A DNA stretch of 64,000 nucleotides. It comes from an uncultured Selenomonadaceae bacterium. Its GTDB lineage: Bacteria > Bacillota > Negativicutes > Selenomonadales > Selenomonadaceae. The stretch is taken from assembly GCA_937902665.1 (NCBI GenBank), contig CALELM010000075.1, forward strand, positions 1-64,000, read 5' to 3'. Of the stretch, positions 1-8,753 are shown piece by piece. How positions within the stretch are numbered: position 1 is the stretch's first letter; every line of letters begins with the position of its first letter. The notes beneath the pieces are model-generated. The model was not told the origin of the DNA and did no database searches. It saw only the letters and a list, made by a program, of their open reading frames with translations. Both the position numbers and the translations under genes were made by a program.

Positions 1-117
1 GAAAATGCCATAAGCATTTTCCCTCCAATTCACGTTTCAACGAAGCGAAAGTTTGCTCACCGCTTGTTTAAATTTGGTTTCCCCCCACTTACAGCAAGCT
101 GTTGAAGTTTAGCTTCG
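1..117. repeat. Chromosomal 3'-flanking repeat, copy 1
   Basis: About 110 bp that recur with few changes at 61101-61214. The copy starts with a hairpin, GAAAATGC-N5-GCATTTTC. It continues through CCCTCCAATT, CGTTTCAACGAAGCG, GCTCACCGCTTGTT and CACTTACAGCAAGCTG. Both copies lie directly downstream of a minus-strand gene in the same orientation, so they may be a dispersed 3'-UTR or terminator-like element. The left edge of the copy is cut by the window. No coding potential is seen. Confidence 0.75.
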
Positions 118-1305
118 TTATTTCCGATATTCTTCCGCTAATTTTTTGAAGAGCGGAAGGGAACGTTCAATCGTTTCCGTTTTTGTGCAATATGCCAGCC
201 GGAAATGTCCCGGGCAACCGAAATCCGTACCGGGAACAAGCAGCAAGTCATATTTCTTTGCTCGTTCACAAAATGCATAATCATCATCTTCCAAGGATTG
301 CGGGAACAGATAAAAGGCTCCCTGCGGCTTCACGCAGGAAAAACCTGCTTCGATCAAGCCATGATATATCATCTGCGCATTTTTTACATAAGTGCTGATG
401 TCGGATGGCATATCGGCACACCGCCCTACCACCAGCTGCCAAAGCGATGGCGCATTTACATGCGTGAGAACACGAGCCGCTCCAGCAATCGCAGGATATA
501 GTTTCTCGAAACCATCTACTTCATCAGGAACTACAATGTATCCAATGCGCTCCCCTGGCAAGGAGAATGATTTGCTGTAAGAATAACAAACTAAGGTATT
601 GGAGTAATAGTTTGGAATATACGGCACCACATAATTCACAAAAGCTATCTCCCGATAGGGTTCATCGGAAATAATAAAGATTGGATGCCCATATTCCTTT
701 TCCTTAAGCTTAAGTATTTCTGCCAGTTTCTTGATGGTTGCCTCTGAGTAAACAGCACCGCTTGGATTATTGGGCGAATTGACAATAACCGCCTTCGTAT
801 GCACGGAAATCCTCTTCTCAAATTCATCAAAATTAATCTGAAAGTCCTCTATTTTAGCTGGAACCACGACCAGCTTTGCACCAACAGATTCCACAAAGCA
901 GCGATATTCCGGGAAAAAGGGAGCAAAAGCGATAAACTCATCCTCAGGTTCTGTCAGAGCCTTGAAACAAATCGTAATAGAAGCTGCCGCTCCCGCTGTC
1001 ATAAACAAGTTTTTTGCGGAAAAGCTTGTCCCAAAGCGTTTATTGATACTTTTCGCGATACTTTCACGAACTTCCGGATTGCCGGGTGCAATCGTATATC
1101 CATGAATGGCACTTGGATCCATCTCTTCCAGAATATTGATTGCTGTTTTCTTGATAAAATCAGGCGTTGGGATATTGGGGTTGCCAAGACTAAAATCAAA
1201 AATGTTTTCTTCCCCAACTTCCGCAGCACGCTTACGCCCAAACTCAAAAATCGTGCGAATTGTTGATTTGCGAGAACCTAGCTCATACATTTTTTCTGAA
1301 ACCAT
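118..1305 (-). CDS. Class I/II PLP-dependent aminotransferase
   Basis: A fold-type I aminotransferase of 395 residues. Recognisable motifs are NSPNNPSG, the PLP-phenol contact ISDEPYRE, and the Schiff-base lysine in SYSKSFSLPGERIGY. The family moves amino groups between amino acids and 2-oxoacids in the cytosol, often from aspartate. The substrate cannot be read from sequence, so no symbol is given. A longer frame reaches 1335, but AAAAGGAG lies just before the ATG at 1305, so that start is preferred. It is the last gene of the minus-strand run, about 50 bp after ahbB. An alanine or aromatic substrate is possible, given tyrA and DAHP synthase across the mobile element. Confidence 0.85.
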   Translation of the reverse strand: MVSEKMYELGSRKSTIRTIFEFGRKRAAEVGEENIFDFSLGNPNIPTPDFIKKTAINILEEMDPSAIHGYTIAPGNPEVRESIAKSINKRFGTSFSAKNLFMTAGAAASITICFKALTEPEDEFIAFAPFFPEYRCFVESVGAKLVVVPAKIEDFQINFDEFEKRISVHTKAVIVNSPNNPSGAVYSEATIKKLAEILKLKEKEYGHPIFIISDEPYREIAFVNYVVPYIPNYYSNTLVCYSYSKSFSLPGERIGYIVVPDEVDGFEKLYPAIAGAARVLTHVNAPSLWQLVVGRCADMPSDISTYVKNAQMIYHGLIEAGFSCVKPQGAFYLFPQSLEDDDYAFCERAKKYDLLLVPGTDFGCPGHFRLAYCTKTETIERSLPLFKKLAEEYRK

Positions 1306-1354
1306 TTCAAAAACTCCTTTTTTGCATATTTCCATAATTTAGATAAAACATCTT

Positions 1355-1831
1355 TCATGTAAAATATTTCATGCTTCTCTTTTTCCACTCTTTTTTGGTA
1401 TAAAGCAGAACTTTCTCCCGAATACCAGCCAATTCTTCCAGTTCACAAACAACAGCTTCGCAATCCTCCTTGGACCTCCCATGGATCATGGTATAAAGAT
1501 TGTACTGCCAATCGGGATACGCATTGCGGCTATAGCAATGGGAAACAGCAGGATGCTTGCACATGACTATGGCAACATCATCCAAACGCTCAAAAGGAAC
1601 GCTCCACGCGCAAAGCACATTAGAAGAAAAACCTGCATTTCTATGACAAAGAACCGCTCCCATTTTTCGAATAGAGCCTTCAGAAAAAAGCTGTTGCGCC
1701 CGTGCCAAAAACTCTTTTTCGGAAATGCCTATTTTCTCTGCCAATTCCCGATAAGGTTCTTCCGTTAGTGGAATCTCCTCTTGCAATAAGCGTATCACTG
1801 CTTTATCCACTTCGTCAAATTTTCTTTTCAT
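1355..1831 (-). CDS. ahbB: Siroheme decarboxylase subunit AhbB (Lrp/AsnC-like)
   Basis: 158 residues with an N-terminal winged helix like Lrp/AsnC and a C-terminal ferredoxin-like domain. The segment HCYSRNAYPDWQYNLYTMIH is characteristic of AhbB rather than a transcription factor. With AhbA it removes two acetate carboxyls from siroheme to give 12,18-didecarboxysiroheme, the first step of the siroheme-dependent heme pathway. It sits 8 bp downstream of ahbA, so the two are co-transcribed. The radical SAM enzymes AhbC/AhbD are not in the window. Assignment rests on motif recognition. Confidence 0.82.
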   Translation of the reverse strand: MKRKFDEVDKAVIRLLQEEIPLTEEPYRELAEKIGISEKEFLARAQQLFSEGSIRKMGAVLCHRNAGFSSNVLCAWSVPFERLDDVAIVMCKHPAVSHCYSRNAYPDWQYNLYTMIHGRSKEDCEAVVCELEELAGIREKVLLYTKKEWKKRSMKYFT

Positions 1832-1839
1832 GAAAGCAC

Positions 1840-2295
1840 CTACTTTAAAGCCAGCTGTACATTTATTTTATATTTTTTCTGGGATTTGAAGCTTCTTAGC
1901 TCTTTCACTCCATCCAGATTTTGGATTTCTTCCAAAATCTTTTTTTCGTCCTCAAGAGACGGCGTTAATAATGTGAACCAAAGATTATAGCTTCCCACAC
2001 GTTCATAATTGTGAGTAACTCCGGAATAATTATTGATTTTTTCTGCCACAGGACGCATGAGATCTTGTTCCACCTTCAAAGCAACCAGTGTCCCCTCATA
2101 GCCAAGCTGTTCCGAATTAAAAAAAGCTCCCATACGTCGAATAAATCCTTCTTTTTTTAAAAGGCTGATCCTCTCTATGACAAAGGATTCTTTTACCTCA
2201 AGCTTTTGAGCCAGTTCTGCAAAAGGACGTGAAACAATCGGCAAGTTCCTTTGCAGCTCATTCAAAAGCTCTTTATCAAACTCCGTCAATTCCAT
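1840..2295 (-). CDS. ahbA: Siroheme decarboxylase subunit AhbA (Lrp/AsnC-like)
   Basis: 151 residues, paralogous to the next gene. A helix-turn-helix lies at about residues 5-50, followed by RRMGAFFNSEQLGYEGTLVA and the signature GVTHNYERVGSYNLWFTL, typical of AhbA. It forms the heterodimeric siroheme decarboxylase with AhbB. It follows engB by 4 bp and precedes ahbB by 8 bp. A purely regulatory Lrp role is the alternative, but the paired arrangement and the two signatures favour the enzyme. Confidence 0.82.
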   Translation of the reverse strand: MELTEFDKELLNELQRNLPIVSRPFAELAQKLEVKESFVIERISLLKKEGFIRRMGAFFNSEQLGYEGTLVALKVEQDLMRPVAEKINNYSGVTHNYERVGSYNLWFTLLTPSLEDEKKILEEIQNLDGVKELRSFKSQKKYKINVQLALK

Positions 2296-2299
2296 AACA

Positions 2300-2935
2300 T
2301 CACCCTTGCATCTGATGCTCCGTCAAGCTCCCTGCAATGACCTCCAGCAAATCATCTCGTCCAATATTCTTCAATGAGGAATACGGCAAGATAGGTAGCT
2401 CTTGGATTCCAAGCTTCTTGCGAATCAAAGACACCTGCTTTTCCCTTGCCTGCGTCCCAAGCTTATCAGCCTTTGTAGCAATTATCAAAACAGGCAAGTT
2501 ATTCCTAACGAGCCAATGAAGCTGTTCCACATCTGCAGGCATTGGTTCATGCCGAATGTCAACCAGCTGGCATACAAACTTCAACTGCCTTGAAGCCAGC
2601 ATGTACTCTTCGATAAATTTTGCCCAGATTTTCCTCTGTTCCTTCCCCGTTTTAGCATACCCATACCCCGGCAAATCTACCAAGTAAAACTCATTGCGAG
2701 CTTCATCTCTTATTCTCATGCCAATCTCATAAAAATTTATAGTCTGCGTTTTACCGGGCTGGGAAGACACCCTTGCCAAATTTTTTACGCGCGTAAGTGA
2801 ATTGATCAAGGACGATTTTCCAACATTAGAACGACCTATAAATACAATTTCCGGCAATTTTTTTTCAGGATATTGATCCATTCTCACAGCAGATGCAACA
2901 TAGGTTCCCTGTGTAACAACCAAAAGTTCTTTCAC
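2300..2935 (-). CDS. engB: Ribosome biogenesis GTPase EngB/YsxC
   Basis: A small P-loop GTPase needed for large-subunit assembly. G1 is GRSNVGKSS, followed by a T-containing G2 region (KTQTINFYE), G3 DLPGYGYAK, and G4 ATKADK. The frame can extend to an ATG at 2983, but those codons fall inside the terminator after lon. The GTG at 2935, preceded by AAAGGAAGTGAG, gives a normal 211-residue protein and is preferred. It is followed closely by ahbA, suggesting read-through into the ahb genes. Confidence 0.93.
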   Translation of the reverse strand: MKELLVVTQGTYVASAVRMDQYPEKKLPEIVFIGRSNVGKSSLINSLTRVKNLARVSSQPGKTQTINFYEIGMRIRDEARNEFYLVDLPGYGYAKTGKEQRKIWAKFIEEYMLASRQLKFVCQLVDIRHEPMPADVEQLHWLVRNNLPVLIIATKADKLGTQAREKQVSLIRKKLGIQELPILPYSSLKNIGRDDLLEVIAGSLTEHQMQG

Positions 2936-2952
2936 AATCTCACTTCCTTTTG

Positions 2953-2980
2953 AAAAAGGCTGTTGCGTCCACAACAGCCT
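2953..2980 (-). terminator. Intrinsic terminator after lon
   Basis: On the minus strand AGGCTGTTG pairs with CAACAGCCT around a six-base loop, followed by a T run. It lies 10 bp after the lon stop and just before engB, so engB translation starts beyond it. Confidence 0.85.
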
Positions 2981-2989
2981 CACCAGCTT

Positions 2990-5299
2990 TTACTTAATCA
3001 ATGCAGTCTTTAAAACTTTATCTATATGCTCTACAGGGACAAAGTTCAGTTTTTCGCGTACCGTTTCAGGGATTTCCTCAATATCCTTTTCATTCTCCTT
3101 GGGAAGGATAATCGTATGCATACCCTCACGGTAAGCAGCCAAAACCTTTTCCTTCAAGCCGCCGATAGGCAGTACGTTTCCCCGTAATGTAATCTCGCCC
3201 GTCATGGCAACGTCACTTCGTACCTTTTTATTTGTCAACGCAGAAATCATGCCCGTCACCATTGTAATGCCAGCAGAAGGCCCGTCCTTTGGCACAGCGC
3301 CTTCCGGAAGATGAATATGTATGTCATGCTTTTCATAAAAATCATCCTTCAGGTTCAGCTTGGCGGCTTGGCTTCTCACATAGGAAAGTCCTGCTTGTGC
3401 AGATTCCTGCATGACATCGCCAAGCTGTCCTGTCAAAATCAATGCACCCTTTCCGGCAAGAACAGAAACCTCTGTCAATAGAATCTCGCCGCCGTTCTCT
3501 GTCCATGCCATTCCAGTGACCACGCCAACCTGCGGTTTTTTCTCTGCCTTGGTTCCCATAAACTTTGGTTTATCCAAAAACTCAACCAAATTTTTCTTGG
3601 TGACCTTTACCACATCTGTTTTTCCTTCAACCAACTGGCGCGCAGCCTTTCTGCAAACACGTCCTATCACTCGTTCCAGCTCTCGAACTCCAGCCTCACG
3701 AGTATATTCCGCAATCATCTTTTCCAATACCCCCGCACCAAAAGAAATATCTTTTGCCTTCAAGCCATTTTTCTCTCGCTGACGGGCTATTAAGTACCTT
3801 TTTCCAATCTCACATTTTTCCAATTCCGTATAGCTGGAAAGAGTGATAATCTCCATGCGGTCTCGAAGCGGCTTTGGAACATTAGAAAGATTATTGGCTG
3901 TAACAATCCAAAGCACCTTGGAAAGATCAAACGGCAACTCAATATAATGATCGCTAAACGTAGAATTTTGAGCAGGATCCAATACCTCCAAAAGTGCAGC
4001 AGATGGATCACCATGATAGGAGCTATCCATCTTGTCCACCTCATCTAAAAGGAATACAGGATTTTGGGTTCCGGCATTTTTGATCCCTGTAATAATCCTT
4101 CCCGGCAACGCTCCAACGTAAGTCCTCCTATGCCCGCGAATCTCTGCCTCATCATGCACACCGCCAAGAGATGCGCGGATAAACTTCCTGCCCATAGCTC
4201 GGGCAACAGAACTTGCCAAAGATGTCTTGCCTACCCCTGGAGGACCAACCAAGCAAAGAATCGGTGCTTTTTTATCTTTCGACAGCTGATAAACTGCCAA
4301 ATAATCAAGAATACGATCCTTTACCTTTTCCAATCCATAATGGTCATCGTCCAATATCTTTTGAGCTTCCGCTATCTCGACGGAATCCTCTGTTGTTTTC
4401 TCCCAAGGAAGCTCAATCAGCCAATCCAAATAATTTCGTACCACGGTCAGTTCAGGAGACATGCTGGAGATGCTTTCCATTCGATGAATTTCTTTTTCGA
4501 TAACCTTCAGCACTTTGTCAGGATATCCGCCCATTGAAATTTTCTTGCGATATTCCTCGATATCGGCCTCTTTTCCATCTCTGTCGCCAAGTTCTTTTTG
4601 AATCGCCTTTATTTGTTCGCGCAAGTAATAATCCTTCTGTATCTTTTCCATTTGCTTGCGCACACGGTTGCCTATCTTCCGTTCCAATCCAAGAACTTCC
4701 ATTTCACGCATAAGAACCTCATACATTTTCTCCATGCGCGATTTGATGTCAATGCAAGAAAGAATTTCCTGCTTCACTTCAAGCTTCAAGCTCAGATGAC
4801 TTGCTATTAAATCGCAAAGCCTGCCCCCATCATCCAAAATTGCTACAGAAATTAAGGTTTCTGCAGGAATCTTTTTACTCATTCGTACCCATTCTTCAAA
4901 CTGATGGACAACAGCACGTGTCAAGGCTTCCATCTGCATAGAATCTTCAATGATGTCCTCATGTTCCTCGATCTCTGCTTCTGCATATTTTTCCAAATCG
5001 CGATATTCCTTGAGGCAAGCCCGATGAAGTCCCTCTACAAGGACACGCACGTTGCCACCCGGAAGCTTGACCAGCTGACGTACCTCCACTACTGTCCCAA
5101 CATCATAAATATCGTCTTTGCTTGGTTCTTCAATCTCTGCATCGCGCTGTGCAACGGCAAATACTTTTCGCTCCAGTACCATAGCTTCTTCCAAGGCAGC
5201 AATAGAACGTTCACGGCCAATATCTAAATGTATCATCATATATGGAAATACCAACATCCCACGTAATGGCAGGATAGGCAAAGAATGCAACTCTGTCAT
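2990..5299 (-). CDS. lon: ATP-dependent protease Lon
   Basis: 769 residues, the normal size for bacterial LonA. An N-terminal substrate-recognition domain starts LPILPLRGMLVFPYM. A coiled-coil is followed by the AAA+ module (Walker A GPPGVGKTS, Walker B VFLLDEVDKM). The C-terminal protease domain carries the catalytic serine in KDGPSAGITM and the partner lysine about 40 residues later in GGLKEKVLAA. Lon degrades misfolded and short-lived proteins in the cytosol. The ATG at 5299 follows GGGAGGAG. It lies downstream of clpX in a protein-quality-control cluster. Confidence 0.97.
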   Translation of the reverse strand: MTELHSLPILPLRGMLVFPYMMIHLDIGRERSIAALEEAMVLERKVFAVAQRDAEIEEPSKDDIYDVGTVVEVRQLVKLPGGNVRVLVEGLHRACLKEYRDLEKYAEAEIEEHEDIIEDSMQMEALTRAVVHQFEEWVRMSKKIPAETLISVAILDDGGRLCDLIASHLSLKLEVKQEILSCIDIKSRMEKMYEVLMREMEVLGLERKIGNRVRKQMEKIQKDYYLREQIKAIQKELGDRDGKEADIEEYRKKISMGGYPDKVLKVIEKEIHRMESISSMSPELTVVRNYLDWLIELPWEKTTEDSVEIAEAQKILDDDHYGLEKVKDRILDYLAVYQLSKDKKAPILCLVGPPGVGKTSLASSVARAMGRKFIRASLGGVHDEAEIRGHRRTYVGALPGRIITGIKNAGTQNPVFLLDEVDKMDSSYHGDPSAALLEVLDPAQNSTFSDHYIELPFDLSKVLWIVTANNLSNVPKPLRDRMEIITLSSYTELEKCEIGKRYLIARQREKNGLKAKDISFGAGVLEKMIAEYTREAGVRELERVIGRVCRKAARQLVEGKTDVVKVTKKNLVEFLDKPKFMGTKAEKKPQVGVVTGMAWTENGGEILLTEVSVLAGKGALILTGQLGDVMQESAQAGLSYVRSQAAKLNLKDDFYEKHDIHIHLPEGAVPKDGPSAGITMVTGMISALTNKKVRSDVAMTGEITLRGNVLPIGGLKEKVLAAYREGMHTIILPKENEKDIEEIPETVREKLNFVPVEHIDKVLKTALIK

Positions 5300-5333
5300 A
5301 TTTCTCCTCCCGATTAAATTCTGAACCTATGCA

Positions 5334-5362
5334 ATAAGGCGCTGCCTGTAGCAACGCCTTAT
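5334..5362 (-). terminator. Hairpin between clpX and lon
   Basis: ATAAGGCG(C/T)TGC arms of 12 bp with one mismatch are separated by five bases. No clear T run follows, so this may be a weak terminator or an RNA-processing hairpin rather than a full stop. Confidence 0.5.
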
Positions 5363-5376
5363 AACCACTTGAGTAT

Positions 5377-6654
5377 TTACGCAGATACCTCTTTGTCCTT
5401 TGCAGCTTTTTTACTCTTTTTCTTTTCAAACGTCAAAATGGGATCTCTCTTCCCCATAATGACTTCCTTCGTAACTAAGCAGGAACGCACACCTTTCTCA
5501 GACGGAACCTCATACATAACATTGCGCATGACTCCTTCAACAATAGAACGAAGCCCCCTTGCTCCCGTTTTTCGTTTCAGTGCTTCCTTTGCTATCAGTT
5601 TCAGTGCCTCATCTTCAAAAGATAGTGCCACTCCATCCATATCCAAAAGCTTCTGGTATTGCTTAACCAATGCATTCTTTGGCTGCGACAATATATCGAC
5701 CAATGCAGCCTCATCCAGCAAATCAAGCGTAACAACCACAGGAAGACGTCCTATAAACTCCGGAATCAATCCACTTTTCAATAAATCCTCCGGAAGAACC
5801 TGCGACAAAATCTCACCTATGTTCCGTGCTTTCTTTGACTTAATGGTAGCACCAAACCCAAGCTGCTTTTCACCCAATCGGGATTCAATGACCTTTTCTA
5901 TGCCATCAAATGCACCACCGCAAATAAACAGGATATTCGTTGTGTCAATCTGGATAAGCTCTTGATGCGGATGCTTCCGACCGCCCTGCGGTGGCACTGA
6001 AGCCACAGTACCTTCCAAAATCTTCAGAAGTGCTTGCTGGACACCTTCTCCGGAAACATCTCTCGTGATAGACGGATTCTCAGACTTGCGGGCAATCTTA
6101 TCGATTTCATCAATGTAAATGATGCCACGCTCTGCTTTTTCCACATCATAATCAGCGGCTTGAATTAATTTTAACAGGATATTCTCAACATCCTCACCAA
6201 CGTAACCTGCCTCTGTCAAGGAAGTTGCATCCGCAACGGCAAACGGAACATTCAAAATCCGTGCCAAGGTCTGTGCTAAAAGAGTCTTTCCGCTGCCCGT
6301 AGGGCCAATCATCAAAACATTCGACTTCTGAAGCTCAACCTCGTCTGTCTTCATGGTTCCCATGTTAATTCGCTTGTAATGATTATAGACTGCAACAGAC
6401 AACGTCTTTTTTGCTTCTTCCTGACCAATTACATACTGATCAAGAATAGCACGAATGTCCTTGGGCTTTGGAACATCCTTAAGCTCAATCTCGACCTCAT
6501 CAATGAGTTCTTCCTCTATGATCTCATTGCAAAGCTCAATACACTCATCACAGATGTAGACTCCAGGTCCTGCAACAAGCTTACGAACCTGCTCTTGCGT
6601 TTTTCCACAAAAAGAACATTTCAGTTGACCTTTTTCATCGCCAAACTTCAACAT
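5377..6654 (-). CDS. clpX: ATP-dependent Clp protease unfoldase ClpX
   Basis: 425 residues. The N-terminal zinc-binding domain has CSFCGK and ICDECIELC. The AAA+ domain has Walker A GPTGSGKTLLAQ, the pore loop GYVGEDVEN, Walker B IIYIDEIDKI and the arginine-finger region near FIGRLPV. ClpX hexamers unfold substrates and feed them to ClpP. The frame extends upstream to a TTG overlapping the clpP stop, but the ATG at 6654 has GAGGGGTGAT in front and gives the usual MLKFGDEKGQ start. It is 11 bp after clpP and clearly co-transcribed. Confidence 0.97.
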   Translation of the reverse strand: MLKFGDEKGQLKCSFCGKTQEQVRKLVAGPGVYICDECIELCNEIIEEELIDEVEIELKDVPKPKDIRAILDQYVIGQEEAKKTLSVAVYNHYKRINMGTMKTDEVELQKSNVLMIGPTGSGKTLLAQTLARILNVPFAVADATSLTEAGYVGEDVENILLKLIQAADYDVEKAERGIIYIDEIDKIARKSENPSITRDVSGEGVQQALLKILEGTVASVPPQGGRKHPHQELIQIDTTNILFICGGAFDGIEKVIESRLGEKQLGFGATIKSKKARNIGEILSQVLPEDLLKSGLIPEFIGRLPVVVTLDLLDEAALVDILSQPKNALVKQYQKLLDMDGVALSFEDEALKLIAKEALKRKTGARGLRSIVEGVMRNVMYEVPSEKGVRSCLVTKEVIMGKRDPILTFEKKKSKKAAKDKEVSA

Positions 6655-6665
6655 GACATCACCCC

Positions 6666-7277
6666 TCAAGCCTTAGGCTTCGTCGTTTCCTTCTTTGTGC
6701 CACGCGTAATAACTTCATCAATAAGCCCATAGGCCATTGCTTCTTCTGCAGTCATAAAATTATCGCGTTCCGTATCCGCTACAATCTTTTCCAAAGTTTG
6801 CCCAGTATGCTTTACAAGAATACTATTCCCCACATCTCGCAAGCGCTGAATTTCTCTCGCTTGAATCTGGATATCCGTAGACTGTCCTTGCGCACCGCCA
6901 AGAGGCTGATGAATCATGATACGAGCCAACGGAAGCGCAAACCGTTTTCCTTTTGCCCCTGCTGTCAAAAGAAGAGATCCCATACTAGCTGCCTGACCAA
7001 TACAGATTGTCGAAACATCCGGCTTGATATACTGCATCGTATCATAGATTGCAAGTCCTGCAGTCACCACACCACCCGGACTGTTGATATAAAGGTAAAT
7101 ATCTTTATCTGGATCTTCAGATTCCAAGAAAAGCATCTGAGCCACGATTGAGTTGGCTACGTTATCATCAATCGATCCACCCAAAATGATGATCCTATCC
7201 TTTAACAAACGGGAATAAATGTCATACGAGCGTTCGCCACGATTTGAGCGCTCTACTACCATAGGTACATAATTCAT
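6666..7277 (-). CDS. clpP: ATP-dependent Clp protease proteolytic subunit ClpP
   Basis: 203 residues, standard size. The catalytic serine is in GQAASMGSLLL and the histidine in RIMIHQPLGG, with the aspartate in the following helix. The N-terminal axial loop begins NYVPMVVERSNRGERSYDIY. ClpP forms a tetradecameric serine protease chamber with ClpX or ClpA/C. It lies 29 bp downstream of tig, an order conserved in many bacteria. Confidence 0.97.
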   Translation of the reverse strand: MNYVPMVVERSNRGERSYDIYSRLLKDRIIILGGSIDDNVANSIVAQMLFLESEDPDKDIYLYINSPGGVVTAGLAIYDTMQYIKPDVSTICIGQAASMGSLLLTAGAKGKRFALPLARIMIHQPLGGAQGQSTDIQIQAREIQRLRDVGNSILVKHTGQTLEKIVADTERDNFMTAEEAMAYGLIDEVITRGTKKETTKPKA

Positions 7278-7306
7278 GATTCACACCCCATTATTGGAGA
7301 AACTAC

Positions 7307-8599
7307 TTAATTTGCAATTTGATTGATAATGAATTGAGCCGTCTTCTTGCGAAGAACCGTATCCATCAATTCTGGAATACGACCCTGCTCACGAATAATC
7401 TTCTGGACTTCCTTCGGCTTTGCGCCATACGTTGCTGCCATCATAGCCACTTCTGCATCGAGATCCGAACCCTCTACCTTGATTCCCTCGACTTTAGCTA
7501 CTTCCTCCAGCATGAGATCCGTTTTTACGTTCTTCTCTGCCGTTTCACGATAATCTTCTTTGAGCTTTGAGATATCTGTGCCAGTATACTGGAGATACTG
7601 CTCAAAGTCCATTCCCTGCTGCTGCAAACGCATAGCCATTTCCTGAATCATGGAATTTACTCGGTTATCAATCATAACAGCCGGAATCTCTACACTAGCG
7701 TTATTCGTTGCCATCTCAATAGCAGCAGATTTTTGATCATTCTCAGCCTTGCGAACAGCATTCTCCTCAAGATTTTTCCGAATATCTGCTTTCAGCTCAT
7801 CAAGCGTCTGGAACGAGCTGACCTTCTTTGCAAGCTCATCATCGAGTGCCGGAAGCTCCTTGCGCTTTATGCTGCGAACCGTACACTTAAATACTGCAGG
7901 CTTGCCAGCAAGTGCTTCAGCATGATACTCCTCAGGGAAGGTTACATGAACCTCTTTCTCTTCCCCGATTTTTGCACCAACCAACTGTTCCTCAAAGCCA
8001 GGAATAAAATTCCCAGAACCAATCTGAAGTGGGTAATCCTGACCTTCCCCGCCTTCAAAAGCCTCATCATCGACAAATCCCTTGAAGTCCAATGTCGTAA
8101 AATCACCATCTTCCACGCTGGCATCCTCAGGTGCTTTCACCATCTTTGCCTGACGATCTTGGAAATTGGCAAGCTGCTTATCAATATCCTCATCTGTTAC
8201 AGCTTCCACATTTTTTTCTATGTTCAAATTCTTGTACTCGCCAAGAGTAACCTCTGGCCTCTTGGTAAAAGTAACCTTGAACACAACATCCTTCTCACTT
8301 TCGAGAGTAACGACTTCCACCTCAGGACGGGTAACAGGAACCAAGTCCTGCTGCTTCAATGCCTCGGAAAAAGCTTTTGGGTAGATCAGCTCGAACGCTT
8401 CCTGCATGACATAATCTTTTCCAACATTACGCTCCAGTATTTTTCTTGGAGCTTTCCCTTTGCGGAAACCCGGAATATTCACGCGTCCTGCAATACGCTT
8501 GCAAGCACTTTCCTCAGCCTTTGCCAATTCCTCTGCTTCCACCTCAACAGTAAGTACGACCTGCTGGTTCTCTATTGTTTCTACTGATACATTCTTCAT
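7307..8599 (-). CDS. tig: Trigger factor, ribosome-bound chaperone
   Basis: 430 residues. The N-terminal ribosome-binding domain has the signature GFRKGKAPRK. The central FKBP-like PPIase domain runs around residues 150-245 (DGDFTTLDFKGFVDDEAFEGG), and the C-terminal substrate-binding arms follow. It is the first gene of the minus-strand tig-clpP-clpX cluster. Its own promoter remains intact between the start and the inserted mobile element. Confidence 0.96.
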   Translation of the reverse strand: MKNVSVETIENQQVVLTVEVEAEELAKAEESACKRIAGRVNIPGFRKGKAPRKILERNVGKDYVMQEAFELIYPKAFSEALKQQDLVPVTRPEVEVVTLESEKDVVFKVTFTKRPEVTLGEYKNLNIEKNVEAVTDEDIDKQLANFQDRQAKMVKAPEDASVEDGDFTTLDFKGFVDDEAFEGGEGQDYPLQIGSGNFIPGFEEQLVGAKIGEEKEVHVTFPEEYHAEALAGKPAVFKCTVRSIKRKELPALDDELAKKVSSFQTLDELKADIRKNLEENAVRKAENDQKSAAIEMATNNASVEIPAVMIDNRVNSMIQEMAMRLQQQGMDFEQYLQYTGTDISKLKEDYRETAEKNVKTDLMLEEVAKVEGIKVEGSDLDAEVAMMAATYGAKPKEVQKIIREQGRIPELMDTVLRKKTAQFIINQIAN

Positions 8600-8686
8600 T
8601 GTATGAAATGACCTCCCGTATATCTTTTCAGTTTCCTACTGGCTCACTAAGCAACCATCCGTAATCTTATAAGCCACATATCCTAC

Positions 8687-8715
8687 ATGTTACCATAAAA
8701 CACAAAAATACACAA
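8687..8715 (-). promoter_or_regulatory. Promoter of tig
   Basis: On the minus strand a -35 TTGTGT (8715-8710) and a -10 TAACAT (8692-8687) are separated by 17 bp, about 90 bp before the tig start. The mobile element ends 17 bp upstream of the -35 box, so insertion has probably left tig transcription intact. Confidence 0.6.
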
Positions 8716-8723
8716 GCCTGCAA

Positions 8724-8731
8724 GAGAGTTC
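8724..8731. repeat. Left 8-bp target-site duplication (GAGAGTTC)
   Basis: GAGAGTTC abuts the left inverted repeat and occurs identically abutting the right inverted repeat at 61059-61066. ISL3-family transposition typically makes 8-bp duplications, which fits the transposase next door. Confidence 0.88.
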
Positions 8732-8753
8732 GGCTCTTTGTCAAATGTTATGG
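8732..8753 (+). repeat. Left terminal inverted repeat (IRL)
   Basis: The left end reads GGCTCTTTGTC followed by AAATGTTATGG. The inverted right end reads GGCTCTATTAT followed by the same AAATGTTATGG. The transposase stop codon (TGA at 8743-8741) lies inside this repeat. Confidence 0.87.

Noticed and set aside
1355..2295. Two Lrp/AsnC transcription regulators
   Set aside because: The signatures HNYERVGSYNLWFTL and HCYSRNAYPDWQYNLYTM belong to AhbA and AhbB, and the two genes are paired.
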